NCBI GenBank assembly: GCA_949841465.1
Contig: CATKZW010000005.1
Span: forward strand, 42,972 to 106,971
Source: an uncultured Oscillospiraceae bacterium
GTDB lineage: Bacteria; Bacillota; Clostridia; Oscillospirales; Oscillospiraceae
Direction of reading: 5' to 3'
Length of the DNA stretch: 64,000 nt
Positions 17,847 to 25,958 of the stretch are shown here, one piece after another. Within the stretch, counting starts at the first letter, position 1. The number at the start of each line of letters is the position of its first letter. A program made the translations under genes and the position numbers. Under the pieces are notes generated by a model. The model did no database searches. It saw only the letters and a list, made by a program, of their open reading frames with translations, and was not told where the DNA came from.

Positions 17847-18335
17847 TCATTTTTTATCGGGCACCCGCTTCACCAGTACCCCGGATACGATACCGATCAG
17901 TACCCCGGCCACCGTCCCGGACACCCACAGCACCGGCAGGTACCAGGCCAGCCGGGAGGTCTCCAGCAGGGCCATGGCCACCAGAATCTGCCCCGCGTTG
18001 TGGGCCACGCCCCCCGCCACGCTGACGCCCACCGAGGAGAACCTTTCCGTTTTCCACAGCAGGCCCATGACAGCCAGGCTCAGCGCGGCTCCCGCCACGC
18101 TGTAGGCCAGCGCCGCCCCGTTGCCGAACAGCAGCGTCACCAGCACCACCCGCACCAGCGAGATGACGCAGGCGTCCTTCCAGCTCAGGCGGTACAGGGC
18201 GAACACCACGGCCAAGTTGGGCAGTCCCAGCTTCACCCCCGGCACGCCCAGGGGCGGCAGGAGGGATTCCACATAGGACAGCACCAGGGCCAGGGCGGTA
18301 ATCAGCCCGTATTGGGCAACTTTTGATGCTTTCAT
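17847..18335 (-). CDS. Gx transporter family protein (heptaprenyl diphosphate synthase component I-like)
   Basis: 162-residue membrane protein with about five hydrophobic helices and the family opening YGLITALALVLSYVESLLPP then GVPGVKLGLPNLAVVFALY. The family is named after an old assignment to heptaprenyl diphosphate synthase, but its fold looks like an ECF-type substrate-binding component. It sits next to a NusG-domain-II protein downstream of rnfB, a conserved arrangement in Clostridia; a role with Rnf flavin supply or quinone-like chemistry is only inference. Confidence 0.8.
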   Translation of the reverse strand: MKASKVAQYGLITALALVLSYVESLLPPLGVPGVKLGLPNLAVVFALYRLSWKDACVISLVRVVLVTLLFGNGAALAYSVAGAALSLAVMGLLWKTERFSSVGVSVAGGVAHNAGQILVAMALLETSRLAWYLPVLWVSGTVAGVLIGIVSGVLVKRVPDKK

Positions 18336-18343
18336 GCAGCCCC

Positions 18344-18721
18344 CTATCTGACGGTCGCGTCCACATCGTCCCTTTGTCCGCCCTCCACTGTGATCACCAG
18401 CCTGTGGGGCAGGCAGACGATGGACTCCCCGGCATATCGGACGGCCCCCTGGCGGACGCAGATCTGGTCCGGGCAGGACGCTTCAACCACCCGGGCCGTT
18501 CCATCCTCAATCACTAAGGTATTCGTCTGCTCGCCGGTCCCCAGCACCACCCGGACATTATCACCGATTGGAAATTCCGTAACAGCCCCTCCGTCTATTT
18601 GGACCGACACATATCCGCCGGTCTCCCGGGTGACGTACAGGAACAGCGCCAGCGCCCCCCCCAAAACAAGCAGGGCGGCCACGAGCAGCATATCATTTCG
18701 ATGGGATTTCAGCCAGTTCAC
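18344..18721 (-). CDS. NusG domain II-containing membrane-anchored protein
   Basis: 125 residues from GTG 18721, six bases after GGAGG; longer readings run into the end of rnfB. One N-terminal membrane anchor (MLLVAALLVLGGALALFLYV) precedes an extracytoplasmic beta domain with GDNVRVVLG and the paired-Cys motif VVEASCPDQICVRQG, typical of this family, then ICLPH-like SIVCLPHRLVITVEG. The Cys pair could bind a cofactor or form a disulfide. It is co-oriented with the rnf operon. Confidence 0.85.
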   Translation of the reverse strand: MNWLKSHRNDMLLVAALLVLGGALALFLYVTRETGGYVSVQIDGGAVTEFPIGDNVRVVLGTGEQTNTLVIEDGTARVVEASCPDQICVRQGAVRYAGESIVCLPHRLVITVEGGQRDDVDATVR

Positions 18722-18781
18722 CTGAGCCCTCCAGACCGCAACGAAGGGAAAGCCCCCATGGACTTCCCCCATCGGAATTTC

Positions 18782-18815
18782 GGGCGGCCGGCGGGCGGAC
18801 CCCGCCGGCTTGCCC
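18782..18815 (-). other. Strong GC hairpin between rnfB and the NusG-II gene
   Basis: Arms GCCGGCGGG/CCCGCCGGC, extended by GGGC/GCCC, with a short loop. No T run follows on the minus strand, so it is more likely an mRNA-stability or partial termination structure at the end of the rnf genes, or a dispersed repeat. Confidence 0.45.
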
Positions 18816-18828
18816 GTTCTCTCACTTG

Positions 18829-19656
18829 TCAGCCGTTGGTCACGGCGGCGTTGCTGATGTTCAGCGCCACCAGGCACCCGGCCTTACACACCTCGATGCA
18901 CTTGCCGCAGCCGTCGCACTTGGCGTAGTCGATGCTGGCCAGGTTGTCGGTGACGGTGATGGCTCCGGTGTGGCAGTTCTTCTCGCACAGGCGGCAGCCG
19001 ATGCAGCCCGCGGAGCAGCTCTTGCGGGTGCCCGCGCCCTTTTGGTGGCTGTTGCAGTCCACCACCATGTGGGCGTCGGCGGGCCGGATGGCGATGACGC
19101 TGTTGGGGCAGGTCTTGGCGCACAGACCGCAGCCGATGCACACGCTGGTGTCCACCCGGGCCAGGCCGCCGTTGATGTGGATAGCCCCCACGGGGCACAC
19201 CTGAGCGCAGTCGCCCAGGCCGATGCAGCCGTAGACGCACTTGCCGGTGCCGCCGAACAGCAGCTTGGCGGCGGCACAGCTCTCCAGGCCCTTGTAGTCC
19301 ATCTTCACGGAGGTGGCCTCACAGGTGCCGGAGCAGCGGACCTCGGCCACCTGCTTGGCCACGTCGCCCGCCTCACGGCCCAGCACCTTGCCGATGCTGG
19401 CCGCGGCGGTGGCGCCGCCGGGGACGCACAGATTGACGGCCAGGTCGGGGTCCCCCACCAGGGCGGCGGCGTAGCCGTCGCACCCGGCGAAGCCGCAGGC
19501 GCCGCAGTTGGCGCCGGGCAGGCACTCGCGCACCATGGGGATGCGCTCGTCCACCTCAACGGCCATGAACTTGGAGGCGATGGTCAGCATCACGGCGCAC
19601 AGCAGGCCGATGACGCCCACGACCACCACAGCGATTACAATAGTCATAGGATCCAT
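18829..19656 (-). CDS. rnfB: Rnf complex iron-sulfur subunit B
   Basis: Electron entry subunit of the ferredoxin:NAD oxidoreductase, cytoplasmic face with one N-terminal membrane anchor (IVIAVVVVGVIGLLCAVML). 275 residues. A four-Cys cluster domain (CLPGANCGACGFAGC) is followed by several [4Fe-4S] motifs: CVYGCIGLGDCAQVCP, CIGCGLCAKTCP, CIGCRLCEKNCH and CDGCGKCIEVCKAGC. The number of clusters fits clostridial RnfB. It is the last gene of the C-D-G-E-A-B operon. Confidence 0.96.
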   Translation of the reverse strand: MDPMTIVIAVVVVGVIGLLCAVMLTIASKFMAVEVDERIPMVRECLPGANCGACGFAGCDGYAAALVGDPDLAVNLCVPGGATAAASIGKVLGREAGDVAKQVAEVRCSGTCEATSVKMDYKGLESCAAAKLLFGGTGKCVYGCIGLGDCAQVCPVGAIHINGGLARVDTSVCIGCGLCAKTCPNSVIAIRPADAHMVVDCNSHQKGAGTRKSCSAGCIGCRLCEKNCHTGAITVTDNLASIDYAKCDGCGKCIEVCKAGCLVALNISNAAVTNG

Positions 19657-19671
19657 ATTACGCTCTCCTCC

Positions 19672-20286
19672 TTAACCCAGCAGGTTTTCCACAATGCCCG
19701 CGAAGCCCATGAAGGACACGGACACGATGGCCGCAGAGATCAGAGTGATGGGCATGCCCTTGAAGCACTCGGGGCACTTGCACTTGTCCACCCGGCTGCG
19801 CACGCCGGAGAACAGCACCATGGCCAGCAGGAAGCCCAGGCCGGAGCCCAGGGAGTTGAACATGGCCTGAACGAAGCCGCCGCCGAAGCCGGCGGTGTCC
19901 ACCAGGTAGTTGTCCACGTTGCTGATGCACACGCCCAGCACGGCGCAGTTGGTGGTGATCAGGGGCAGGTACACGCCCAGGGAGGCGTGCAGCGCGGGGA
20001 TGTACTTCTTCAGGATGATCTCAACCAGCTGCACCAGGGCGGCGATCACCAGGATGAACACGATGGTCTGGAGATATTTCAGCCCCAGGTTGTTGAGCAC
20101 GAAGTACTGGATGGGGTAGGTGACCGCAGTTGCCAGCAGCATGACAAAGATGACGGCCACGCTCATGCCGGCGGCCTGGTCCAGCTTTTTGGACACGCCC
20201 AGGAAGGGACAGATGCCCAAAAACTGGCTCAGCACGTAGTTGTTGACCAGGATAGCGGCCATGACGATGGCAAGCATTTCTTTCAT
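19672..20286 (-). CDS. rnfA: Rnf complex membrane subunit A
   Basis: 204-residue integral membrane protein with six hydrophobic helices. Family motifs: VNNYVLSQFLGICPFLGVSKK near the start (quoted in part: LSQFLGICPFLGVSK) and LITTNCAVLGVC in the second half; the Cys pair is part of the intramembrane [2Fe-2S] site shared with RnfE. Starts inside the rnfE stop region (overlap of 4 bases). Confidence 0.95.
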   Translation of the reverse strand: MKEMLAIVMAAILVNNYVLSQFLGICPFLGVSKKLDQAAGMSVAVIFVMLLATAVTYPIQYFVLNNLGLKYLQTIVFILVIAALVQLVEIILKKYIPALHASLGVYLPLITTNCAVLGVCISNVDNYLVDTAGFGGGFVQAMFNSLGSGLGFLLAMVLFSGVRSRVDKCKCPECFKGMPITLISAAIVSVSFMGFAGIVENLLG

Positions 20287-20975
20287 TTCGCGGCAGCCTC
20301 CCTCTTCTCAGCGCAGTTCTGCCCGTTGCACGCCGCGGCGCTGGGGCAGCCCTCACAGCTGAAGTCTTTTTTCTTGATGGCCTTGCCGTTGCTGGCCTTG
20401 TTGATGATGGCAATCAGGATGCCGAAGATGGCGAAGCCGCCGGGGGCCATGGTCATGATGGAGATGTTGTTCTCGCTGAGGACCGGCAGGGCGATGCCGA
20501 ACCAGGTGCCCGCGCCGAAGATCTCACGGATACTCGCCATGGCCAGCATGGCCAGGGTGTAGCCCACGCCCATGCCGATGGCGTCCAGGGCGGAGTCAAG
20601 GATGCCGTTCTTGTTGGCGAACATCTCGGCCCGGCCCAGGATGATGCAGTTGACCACGATCAGGGGCAGGTACAGGCCCAGGGCCACGTCCAGAGCAGGC
20701 AGGAAAGCCTTGACGATCATCTGCACCAGGGTGACGAAGGAGGCGATGACCACGATGTAGCAGGGGATGCGCACCTTGTCGGAGATGACCTTGCGCAGCA
20801 GGGAGATCATCATGTTGGAGCACAGCAGCACAAAGGTGACCGCCGCGCCCATGCCGATGGCGTTGGACGCCTGGGTGGTGACCGCCAGGAAGGGGCAGGT
20901 GCCCAGGATGAGCACCAGGATGGGGTTCTCCTTGATGATGCCGTTGGTCAGAATTTGCAGCTTATTATTTTTCAT
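20283..20975 (-). CDS. rnfE: Rnf complex membrane subunit E
   Basis: 230-residue membrane protein homologous to RnfA. Paired family motifs ENPILVLILGTCPFLAVTTQ and LPLIVVNCIILGRAE hold the Cys residues of the intramembrane cluster. The C-terminus (FSCEGCPSAAACNGQNCAEK) is an extra Cys-rich tail of about 35 residues not needed in minimal RnfE; such tails occur in Clostridia, function unknown. It lies between rnfG and rnfA. Confidence 0.95.
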   Translation of the reverse strand: MKNNKLQILTNGIIKENPILVLILGTCPFLAVTTQASNAIGMGAAVTFVLLCSNMMISLLRKVISDKVRIPCYIVVIASFVTLVQMIVKAFLPALDVALGLYLPLIVVNCIILGRAEMFANKNGILDSALDAIGMGVGYTLAMLAMASIREIFGAGTWFGIALPVLSENNISIMTMAPGGFAIFGILIAIINKASNGKAIKKKDFSCEGCPSAAACNGQNCAEKREAAAK

Positions 20976-20976
20976 A

Positions 20977-21540
20977 TCAGGCAGCCTCCTTTACCAGGTC
21001 GAAGGCTTCAAAGGCGTAGGTCAAAGCCAGACGGTAGAAGTTGGAGGAACGAGTGGCGCCGCTGATGGTGTCGATGTTCTTGATGTCGGACACATAAGAG
21101 GCGTCCTTGCCGGGGAACTGGGCGGAGAAGCTGGCGTCCGTCACGATCTTGGCGCCCAGTCCCGGCGTCTCGCTCTGGGAGAGGACCTTGGTGCCGGTGA
21201 TCTTGCCGTCCGCGTCGATGCCCACGGCCATTTTCAGGGTGTTCTTGCCGCCGTAGCCCTCAGCGGTGATGGAGAAGGTGTAGCCCGCGCCGTTGCTGGC
21301 CTTATAGACTCCGGTGACGGCGGCGGGCAGGCCCTCTGCTTTCAGCTCCTCAAAGCCGTCGGCGGCGGGCAGGACCTCCAGCCGGGCGGCCTCGTTGGCC
21401 CTGCGCTCGGCCTCCTCGATGATGGGGGCGGTGATGTTGTTGGTGAGGGCCAGCAGGCCGCTCATGATGGCGCAGATCAGGACCAGCACGATGATGGGGG
21501 CCCCGAAGTCGGTCATCACATTGGATTTTGCTTTTGTCAT
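20977..21540 (-). CDS. rnfG: Rnf complex FMN-binding subunit G
   Basis: 187 residues with an N-terminal membrane anchor (PIIVLVLICAIMSGLLALT) and an extracytoplasmic FMN-binding domain. The covalent flavin site is DTISGATRSSNF, with the Thr of SGAT as the expected attachment residue; QSETPGLGAKI is another FMN-domain motif. It overlaps rnfD by 4 bases and precedes rnfE. Confidence 0.95.
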   Translation of the reverse strand: MTKAKSNVMTDFGAPIIVLVLICAIMSGLLALTNNITAPIIEEAERRANEAARLEVLPAADGFEELKAEGLPAAVTGVYKASNGAGYTFSITAEGYGGKNTLKMAVGIDADGKITGTKVLSQSETPGLGAKIVTDASFSAQFPGKDASYVSDIKNIDTISGATRSSNFYRLALTYAFEAFDLVKEAA

Positions 21541-22460
21541 GCCTGCACACCTCCAAACGGTTTCGTCTTAGTCCAGTCGCAGATGTACGGGTTCAGGATG
21601 TTCATCAGCAGGATGGAGAAGGACACGCCCTCGGGGAAATTGCCCCACACGCGGATGAGCACGGTGATGAGGCCGCAGCCCACGCCGAAAATCAGCTTGC
21701 CGGCGGGGGTGGGGGGGGAGGTGGTGTAGTCGGTGGCCATGAAGATGGCGCCGATGAACAGGCCGCCCGCCATGACCTGGTACAGCGGCTGCTGACCCAG
21801 CAGGGCGGTGAGCACCAACACGGTGCCGATAAAGGCCACAGGGGTGTGCCAGGAGATCACCCGGCGGCAGATGAGGTAGACGCCGCCGATGAGCAGGGCC
21901 AGGCAGCTGGTCTCGCCCATGGAGCCGCCCCGGGCGCCCAGGAACATCTGGAGCAGGGTGGGCAGAGTGCCCTCGCTGCCGGCGATAACGGCCAGAGGGG
22001 TAGCGGCGGAGGTGACGTCGGTAAACGCGGGGACCTTCCAGGTGGTCATGGTGCCGGCAAAGGCCACCAGCATGATAACGCGGGCGGTGATGGCGGGGTT
22101 GGCGAAGTTCTGGCCGATGCCGCCGAAGAACTGCTTTACCACCACGACGGCCACGAACGCGCCGAAGGCAGCCTGCCAGAGGGGGATCTCCACAGGCAGG
22201 TTCAGGGCCAGCAGCAGGCCGGTGACGGCGGCGGACAGGTCCATAATGGTGACGGGCTTCTTACAGATCTTCTCAAAGGCCCACTCGCACGCCACGGCCA
22301 CGGCCACGCAGACCACCTCCACCAGCAGGGCCTGCACGCCAAAGAAGATGATGGACGCGATCACGGCGGGGAACAGGGCGATGAGCACATCCCGCATGAT
22401 GGTCTGGGTGGTATCCTTGGCGTAGACATGGGGGTTGACGGAAACGATCATGTTGTTCAT
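21537..22460 (-). CDS. rnfD: Rnf complex membrane subunit D
   Basis: 307-residue polytopic membrane protein that carries covalently bound FMN and helps form the ion path. About nine hydrophobic helices. The likely flavinylation site is in DVTSAATPLAVIAG. Other family motifs are NPHVYAKDTTQTIMRDVLIA at the start and FGGIGQNFANPAITARVIML in the middle. Start and end overlap or abut rnfC and rnfG, as expected in this operon. Confidence 0.95.
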   Translation of the reverse strand: MNNMIVSVNPHVYAKDTTQTIMRDVLIALFPAVIASIIFFGVQALLVEVVCVAVAVACEWAFEKICKKPVTIMDLSAAVTGLLLALNLPVEIPLWQAAFGAFVAVVVVKQFFGGIGQNFANPAITARVIMLVAFAGTMTTWKVPAFTDVTSAATPLAVIAGSEGTLPTLLQMFLGARGGSMGETSCLALLIGGVYLICRRVISWHTPVAFIGTVLVLTALLGQQPLYQVMAGGLFIGAIFMATDYTTSPPTPAGKLIFGVGCGLITVLIRVWGNFPEGVSFSILLMNILNPYICDWTKTKPFGGVQA

Positions 22461-23813
22461 TTAGACCGCCTCCTTTTCTTTTTCCTTGGCCGCTTTTTTC
22501 TCCGCGGCGGCCTTCTGCTCGGCGTTGTACTTGTTCAGCATGGCCTTGGCCAGCTTGTTCACCTGCACCAGGGGCCGGCGGGCGGGGCAGCTGAAGGAGC
22601 AGCAGCCGCACTCCATGCACAGGTTCACCTTCAGCGCCTTCAGGGTCACCGGCTCGTTGTTGTTATAGGCCGACTCGATGGCGGCAGGCATCAGGTTGAA
22701 GGGGCAGTGGCCCACGCACCGTCCGCAGCGGATGCAGGGGGAGGGGACGGGGTCCGCGGCGTCCTTCTCGTCGAAGGCCAGGATGGCGTTGGTGTTTTTC
22801 ATCACCGGGTTTTCCAGGCTGGGGACGGATGTGCCCATCATGGGGCCGCCGTAGAGCACCTTCTTGGGCTCGCACTTGAGGCCCACAAAGTCCAGCACAT
22901 TCTGGATGGGGGTGCCCACGGGGACGATGACGTTCTGGGGGTTGGCCACGGCGGAGCCGTCCACAGTGACCACCTTCTCCACCAGGGGCATGCCGGTTTT
23001 GATGTACTTGGCGATGACGGCCAGGGTGGTGCAGTTGATGACGATGGCGCCCACGTCGATGGGCAGCTTGCCCTCGGGGACCACCTCGCCGGTGGTGTTG
23101 TAAATGAGCACCTTCTCGCCGCCCTGGGGGTACAGCGCGGGCAGGGAGGCCACCTCGAAGCCGGGCACGCCCTTGCCCGCCTCCTGCATGATCTTCACGC
23201 ACTGGGGCTTGTTGTCCTCAATGCCGATGACGATGCGGTCGGCGGTGTAATACTTTTGGAGCAGCTGGGCCCCGTAGATCACGTCGTCCGCGCTGTCGAT
23301 CATGGTGCGGGTGTCGGAGGTGATGTAGGGCTCACACTCCGCGCCGTTGATGATGATGTTGTGCACCCGGTCCGGGTCCACGTTCAGCTTCACCGACGTG
23401 GGGAAGCCCGCGCCGCCCAGGCCCACGCAGCCGCACTGGCGCACCGCCTCCACAAAGCTGTCCTTGTCGGTGACCACGGGGGGCTTGACGCCCTCCCACA
23501 CGGCCTGCTCCCCGTCGGTTTCGATGACGATAACGGTGTCGAACCGGCCGTTGGAGCTGACGATCTCATCCAGCCGCTTCACCTTGCCGGACACGCCGGA
23601 GTAGATGGGCGCGGACATGAACCCGCCCGCCTCCGCGATCATCTGGCCCACCTTCACCTCGTCCCCCGGCTTGACCACAGGCTTGGCCGGGGCGCCGATG
23701 TTCATGGACATGGGCACCGTGATCATCGGAGGCACCGGCAGGCGCGTTGGCACGCTGTCCACCGTGTTTTTCCGGTGGGGCGCATGGATGCCATGCAATT
23801 TGCCACTGAACAC
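22461..23813 (-). CDS. rnfC: Rnf complex subunit C (NADH-binding, iron-sulfur)
   Basis: 450-residue peripheral subunit that exchanges electrons with NAD. The N-terminal barrel-sandwich domain is followed by the flavin/NAD-binding region (GCVGLGGAGFPTSVKLN, NGAECEPYITSDTR) and two ferredoxin motifs CIRCGRCVGHCPFNLMP and CMECGCCSFSCPARRPLVQ. The Lys/Glu/Ala tail is normal. Start is GTG at 23813, seven bases after GAGGAGG. First gene of the rnf operon; promoter and structured leader lie at 23893-23976. Confidence 0.96.
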   Translation of the reverse strand: MFSGKLHGIHAPHRKNTVDSVPTRLPVPPMITVPMSMNIGAPAKPVVKPGDEVKVGQMIAEAGGFMSAPIYSGVSGKVKRLDEIVSSNGRFDTVIVIETDGEQAVWEGVKPPVVTDKDSFVEAVRQCGCVGLGGAGFPTSVKLNVDPDRVHNIIINGAECEPYITSDTRTMIDSADDVIYGAQLLQKYYTADRIVIGIEDNKPQCVKIMQEAGKGVPGFEVASLPALYPQGGEKVLIYNTTGEVVPEGKLPIDVGAIVINCTTLAVIAKYIKTGMPLVEKVVTVDGSAVANPQNVIVPVGTPIQNVLDFVGLKCEPKKVLYGGPMMGTSVPSLENPVMKNTNAILAFDEKDAADPVPSPCIRCGRCVGHCPFNLMPAAIESAYNNNEPVTLKALKVNLCMECGCCSFSCPARRPLVQVNKLAKAMLNKYNAEQKAAAEKKAAKEKEKEAV

Positions 23814-23892
23814 AATGTCTCCTCCTCTTTTTATTTCTTAAAGCTCCGCCGCGCCGCGCAGGGCTGGCTCGAAACCGGCGCAGGCGACAGAC

Positions 23893-23933
23893 GGCGTTCC
23901 CCCGTTCCGAACCACGGAAAACGTGGGAACGCC
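23893..23933 (-). promoter_or_regulatory. Structured leader (branched hairpin) before rnfC
   Basis: Outer arms GGCGTTCC/GGAACGCC pair perfectly over eight bases. Inside are a CCACG/CGTGG hairpin and a GTTC/GAAC palindrome, so the element can fold as a small branched structure. It lies in the 5' leader, about 10-50 bases after the predicted transcription start and 80 bases before the GTG. No known riboswitch class was recognised. Confidence 0.45.
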
Positions 23934-23948
23934 GAATCATGCAGAAAT

Positions 23949-23976
23949 ATTATACCACGTTGAAGTTCAAACGCAA
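23949..23976 (-). promoter_or_regulatory. Promoter of the rnf operon
   Basis: Minus-strand TTGCGT, 16-base spacer, perfect TATAAT; predicted start near 23941, leader of about 130 bases. Confidence 0.6.
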
Positions 23977-24091
23977 GGGAAATTGTGCTGAAATCTTGAT
24001 CAAAAATTGCCAAACTCTTAACAGAGTCATTTGGCCTTGAATTCCTATCGAAAATATGGTAATTTATAATGGGATGAATGGGGGGACTTCC

Positions 24092-24535
24092 ATGAAGATT
24101 TCCACGAAGGGGCGCTACGCCCTTCGTCTGATGGTTGATATCGCTCAGCACACGCAGGACGGCCCGGTTTCCCTGCGGGATGCGGCCCGGCGGCAGCAGC
24201 TCAGCGACAAATATCTGGAGCAGATCGTCACGCCCCTGACCCGGGCGGGGCTGGTGCGCTCGGTGCGGGGCGCGGGGGGCGGCTACCTGCTCACCCGCAG
24301 CCCGGAGGAATATTCGGTGGGCGACATCCTGCGCCCCCTGGAGGGAGACCTGGCCCCGGTGGAGTGCGCCACCGACGGCGGCTACTGTGAGCACAGCTGC
24401 GACTGCGTCACGGTGGAGCTGTGGCAGGACATCCACAAGGCGGTGTCCGCGGTGGTGGACGGAACCACCCTGGCCGATCTGGTGGAGCGCCAGAACGCGC
24501 GGCAGGGCGGCAGCGAGCCCTCGGCCTGCCCCTAG
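24092..24535 (+). CDS. Rrf2-family transcriptional regulator
   Basis: 147-residue winged-helix regulator. N-terminal MKISTKGRYALRLMVDIAQH is the family signature, the recognition region is QLSDKYLEQIVTPLTRAGLV, and the wing has SVRGAGGGYLLTR. Three Cys in the loop (ECATDGG, YCEHSCDC) could bind an iron-sulfur cluster as in IscR-type members. The ATG at 24092 follows a G-rich site; an upstream in-frame ATG lacks one. A TATAAT lies at 24065. It is divergent from rnfC, so redox control of rnf is possible but not shown. Confidence 0.9.
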   Translation: MKISTKGRYALRLMVDIAQHTQDGPVSLRDAARRQQLSDKYLEQIVTPLTRAGLVRSVRGAGGGYLLTRSPEEYSVGDILRPLEGDLAPVECATDGGYCEHSCDCVTVELWQDIHKAVSAVVDGTTLADLVERQNARQGGSEPSACP

Positions 24536-24590
24536 GGAAGCCGCGCGTTGCGAGCAGGCGCAGCGTGCCAACAGGAAACGGCGAATTTTT
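24536..24590 (+). repeat. Short dispersed repeat copy before the DEAD-box gene
   Basis: Reads GCGAGCAGGCGCAGCGTG then AACAGGAAACGGC, nearly the same as GCGAACAGGCGCAGCGTG then ACAAGGAAACGGC at 30272-30303. It fills the gap between the Rrf2 gene and the helicase. Confidence 0.55.
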
Positions 24591-24610
24591 ATACTGAGAG
24601 GAACGGCTGT

Positions 24611-25795
24611 ATGGAAATCAACGGCGCGCAGGTACAAGAGACCTATTATTATAAGGATATGGGGCTTTCCGAAGCCACCATGAAGGCCCTGGACAAGAAG
24701 GGCTTCACCCAGGCCACCCCCATCCAGGGCGGGGCCATCCCCTATTTTATGGACTGGAAGGACGTGGTGGCCAAGGCCCCCACCGGCACGGGCAAGACCT
24801 TTGCCTTCGGCATCCCCATGGTGGAGCACATCGACCGGTCGTCGGACGCGGTGCAGGCCCTGATCCTGGCCCCCACCCGGGAGCTGGCCATCCAGATCCG
24901 GGATGAGCTGCGGGACCTGTGCACCTTCCGGGAGGGGGTCCGCACGGTATGCCTCTACGGCGGCCAGCCCATTGAAAAGCAGCTCACCCAGCTCAAGACC
25001 CGGCCCCAGATCGTGGTTGCCACACCGGGACGCCTGATGGACCACATGAAGCGGCGCACCGTCAAGCTGGATAAGGTGCAGACCGTGGTGCTGGACGAGG
25101 CGGACCGGATGCTGGATATGGGCTTCATCCAGGATGTGACACGGATTCTGGACAAGATGCCCCAGCGGCGAAACCTAGGGTTATTTTCTGCCACAATATC
25201 ACGGGAAGTTATGGATATCTCCTGGGTGTACCAGCGGGACCCGGCGGAGATCACCGTCCGCCCGGTGGAGGAAAACCGCCCGGACATCCAGCAGTACACC
25301 ATCGAGCTGATGGGCCGGGAGCAGAAGCTGGATACGATGGTGGCCCTGCTGAACAACGGCGGCTACGACCGGGCCATCGCCTTCTGCAACACCAAGAACA
25401 TGACGGACCGTCTGGCGGGTCTGCTGAAAATGCGGGGCATTTCCTGCGAGGCCATCCACGGGGATATACCGCAGCGGGTGCGGGAGCAGACCCTGAAACG
25501 CTTCAAGGACGGCAGGCTGCGGGTTCTGGTGGCCACCGACGTGGCGGCCCGTGGGCTGGACATCGACGATGTGGACGCGGTGTTCAACTACGACGTGCCC
25601 GACGAGCAGGAGTATTATATCCACCGCATCGGCCGCACGGGCCGGGCGAAGAAGCACGGCGTGTCCTACACGCTGATGGCCTCCGTAACGGAGTCGGTGA
25701 AAATGCGGGACATCGCCCGGAACACCAGGGCGGATATCCAGCTGCTGAAATACGACGAGGACGGCTGTCTCATGCTGGTGGGCCAGGAAAATTGA
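24611..25795 (+). CDS. DEAD-box ATP-dependent RNA helicase
   Basis: 394-residue RNA helicase, cytoplasmic, core length only (no long C-terminal RNA-binding domain). Motifs in order: Q motif TQATPIQ, Walker A APTGTGKT, PTRELAIQI, TPGRLMDH, DEAD in VVLDEADRMLDMG, FSATIS, and the C-lobe motifs VATDVAARGLDIDD and HRIGRTGRA. Start ATG 24611 lies eight bases after GAGAGGAA; upstream readings are Cys/Ala-rich repeat sequence. Could serve in ribosome assembly or mRNA turnover, as CshA/DeaD-like proteins do. Confidence 0.93.
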   Translation: MEINGAQVQETYYYKDMGLSEATMKALDKKGFTQATPIQGGAIPYFMDWKDVVAKAPTGTGKTFAFGIPMVEHIDRSSDAVQALILAPTRELAIQIRDELRDLCTFREGVRTVCLYGGQPIEKQLTQLKTRPQIVVATPGRLMDHMKRRTVKLDKVQTVVLDEADRMLDMGFIQDVTRILDKMPQRRNLGLFSATISREVMDISWVYQRDPAEITVRPVEENRPDIQQYTIELMGREQKLDTMVALLNNGGYDRAIAFCNTKNMTDRLAGLLKMRGISCEAIHGDIPQRVREQTLKRFKDGRLRVLVATDVAARGLDIDDVDAVFNYDVPDEQEYYIHRIGRTGRAKKHGVSYTLMASVTESVKMRDIARNTRADIQLLKYDEDGCLMLVGQEN

Positions 25796-25798
25796 CGA

Positions 25799-25940
25799 GG
25801 CCCCCATGCGGGCCCGGCAGAGCGGGCCGCGTGGGGAAGAGAAGCCGCAGCAAAGTGAACGGGCCCTGCCACTGCGGCAGGGCGGGCAATACCGAGCTTG
25901 CGGCAGCGAGGGAGCGGGCAAAGCCCTCTCCCTCTCATCA
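25799..25940 (+). repeat. GC-rich dispersed repeat before ymdB-like gene
   Basis: Begins GGCCCCCATGCGGGCCCGGC, then AGAGCGGGCCGCGTGGGGA. The first 43 bases match the ylmH insert (minus strand from 36090) with few changes, and GAGCTTGCG recurs near its end. Contains self-complementary parts such as CCCTGCC/GGCAGGG. No ORF. Confidence 0.65.
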
Positions 25941-25958
25941 TTTTACGGAGGTGCCGCA

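Noticed and set aside
21528..23963. 811-codon plus-strand open frame opposite rnfC/rnfD
   Set aside because: His/Gly/Asp-rich composition and exact overlap with well-recognised rnf genes show it is an antisense shadow of GC-rich codons.
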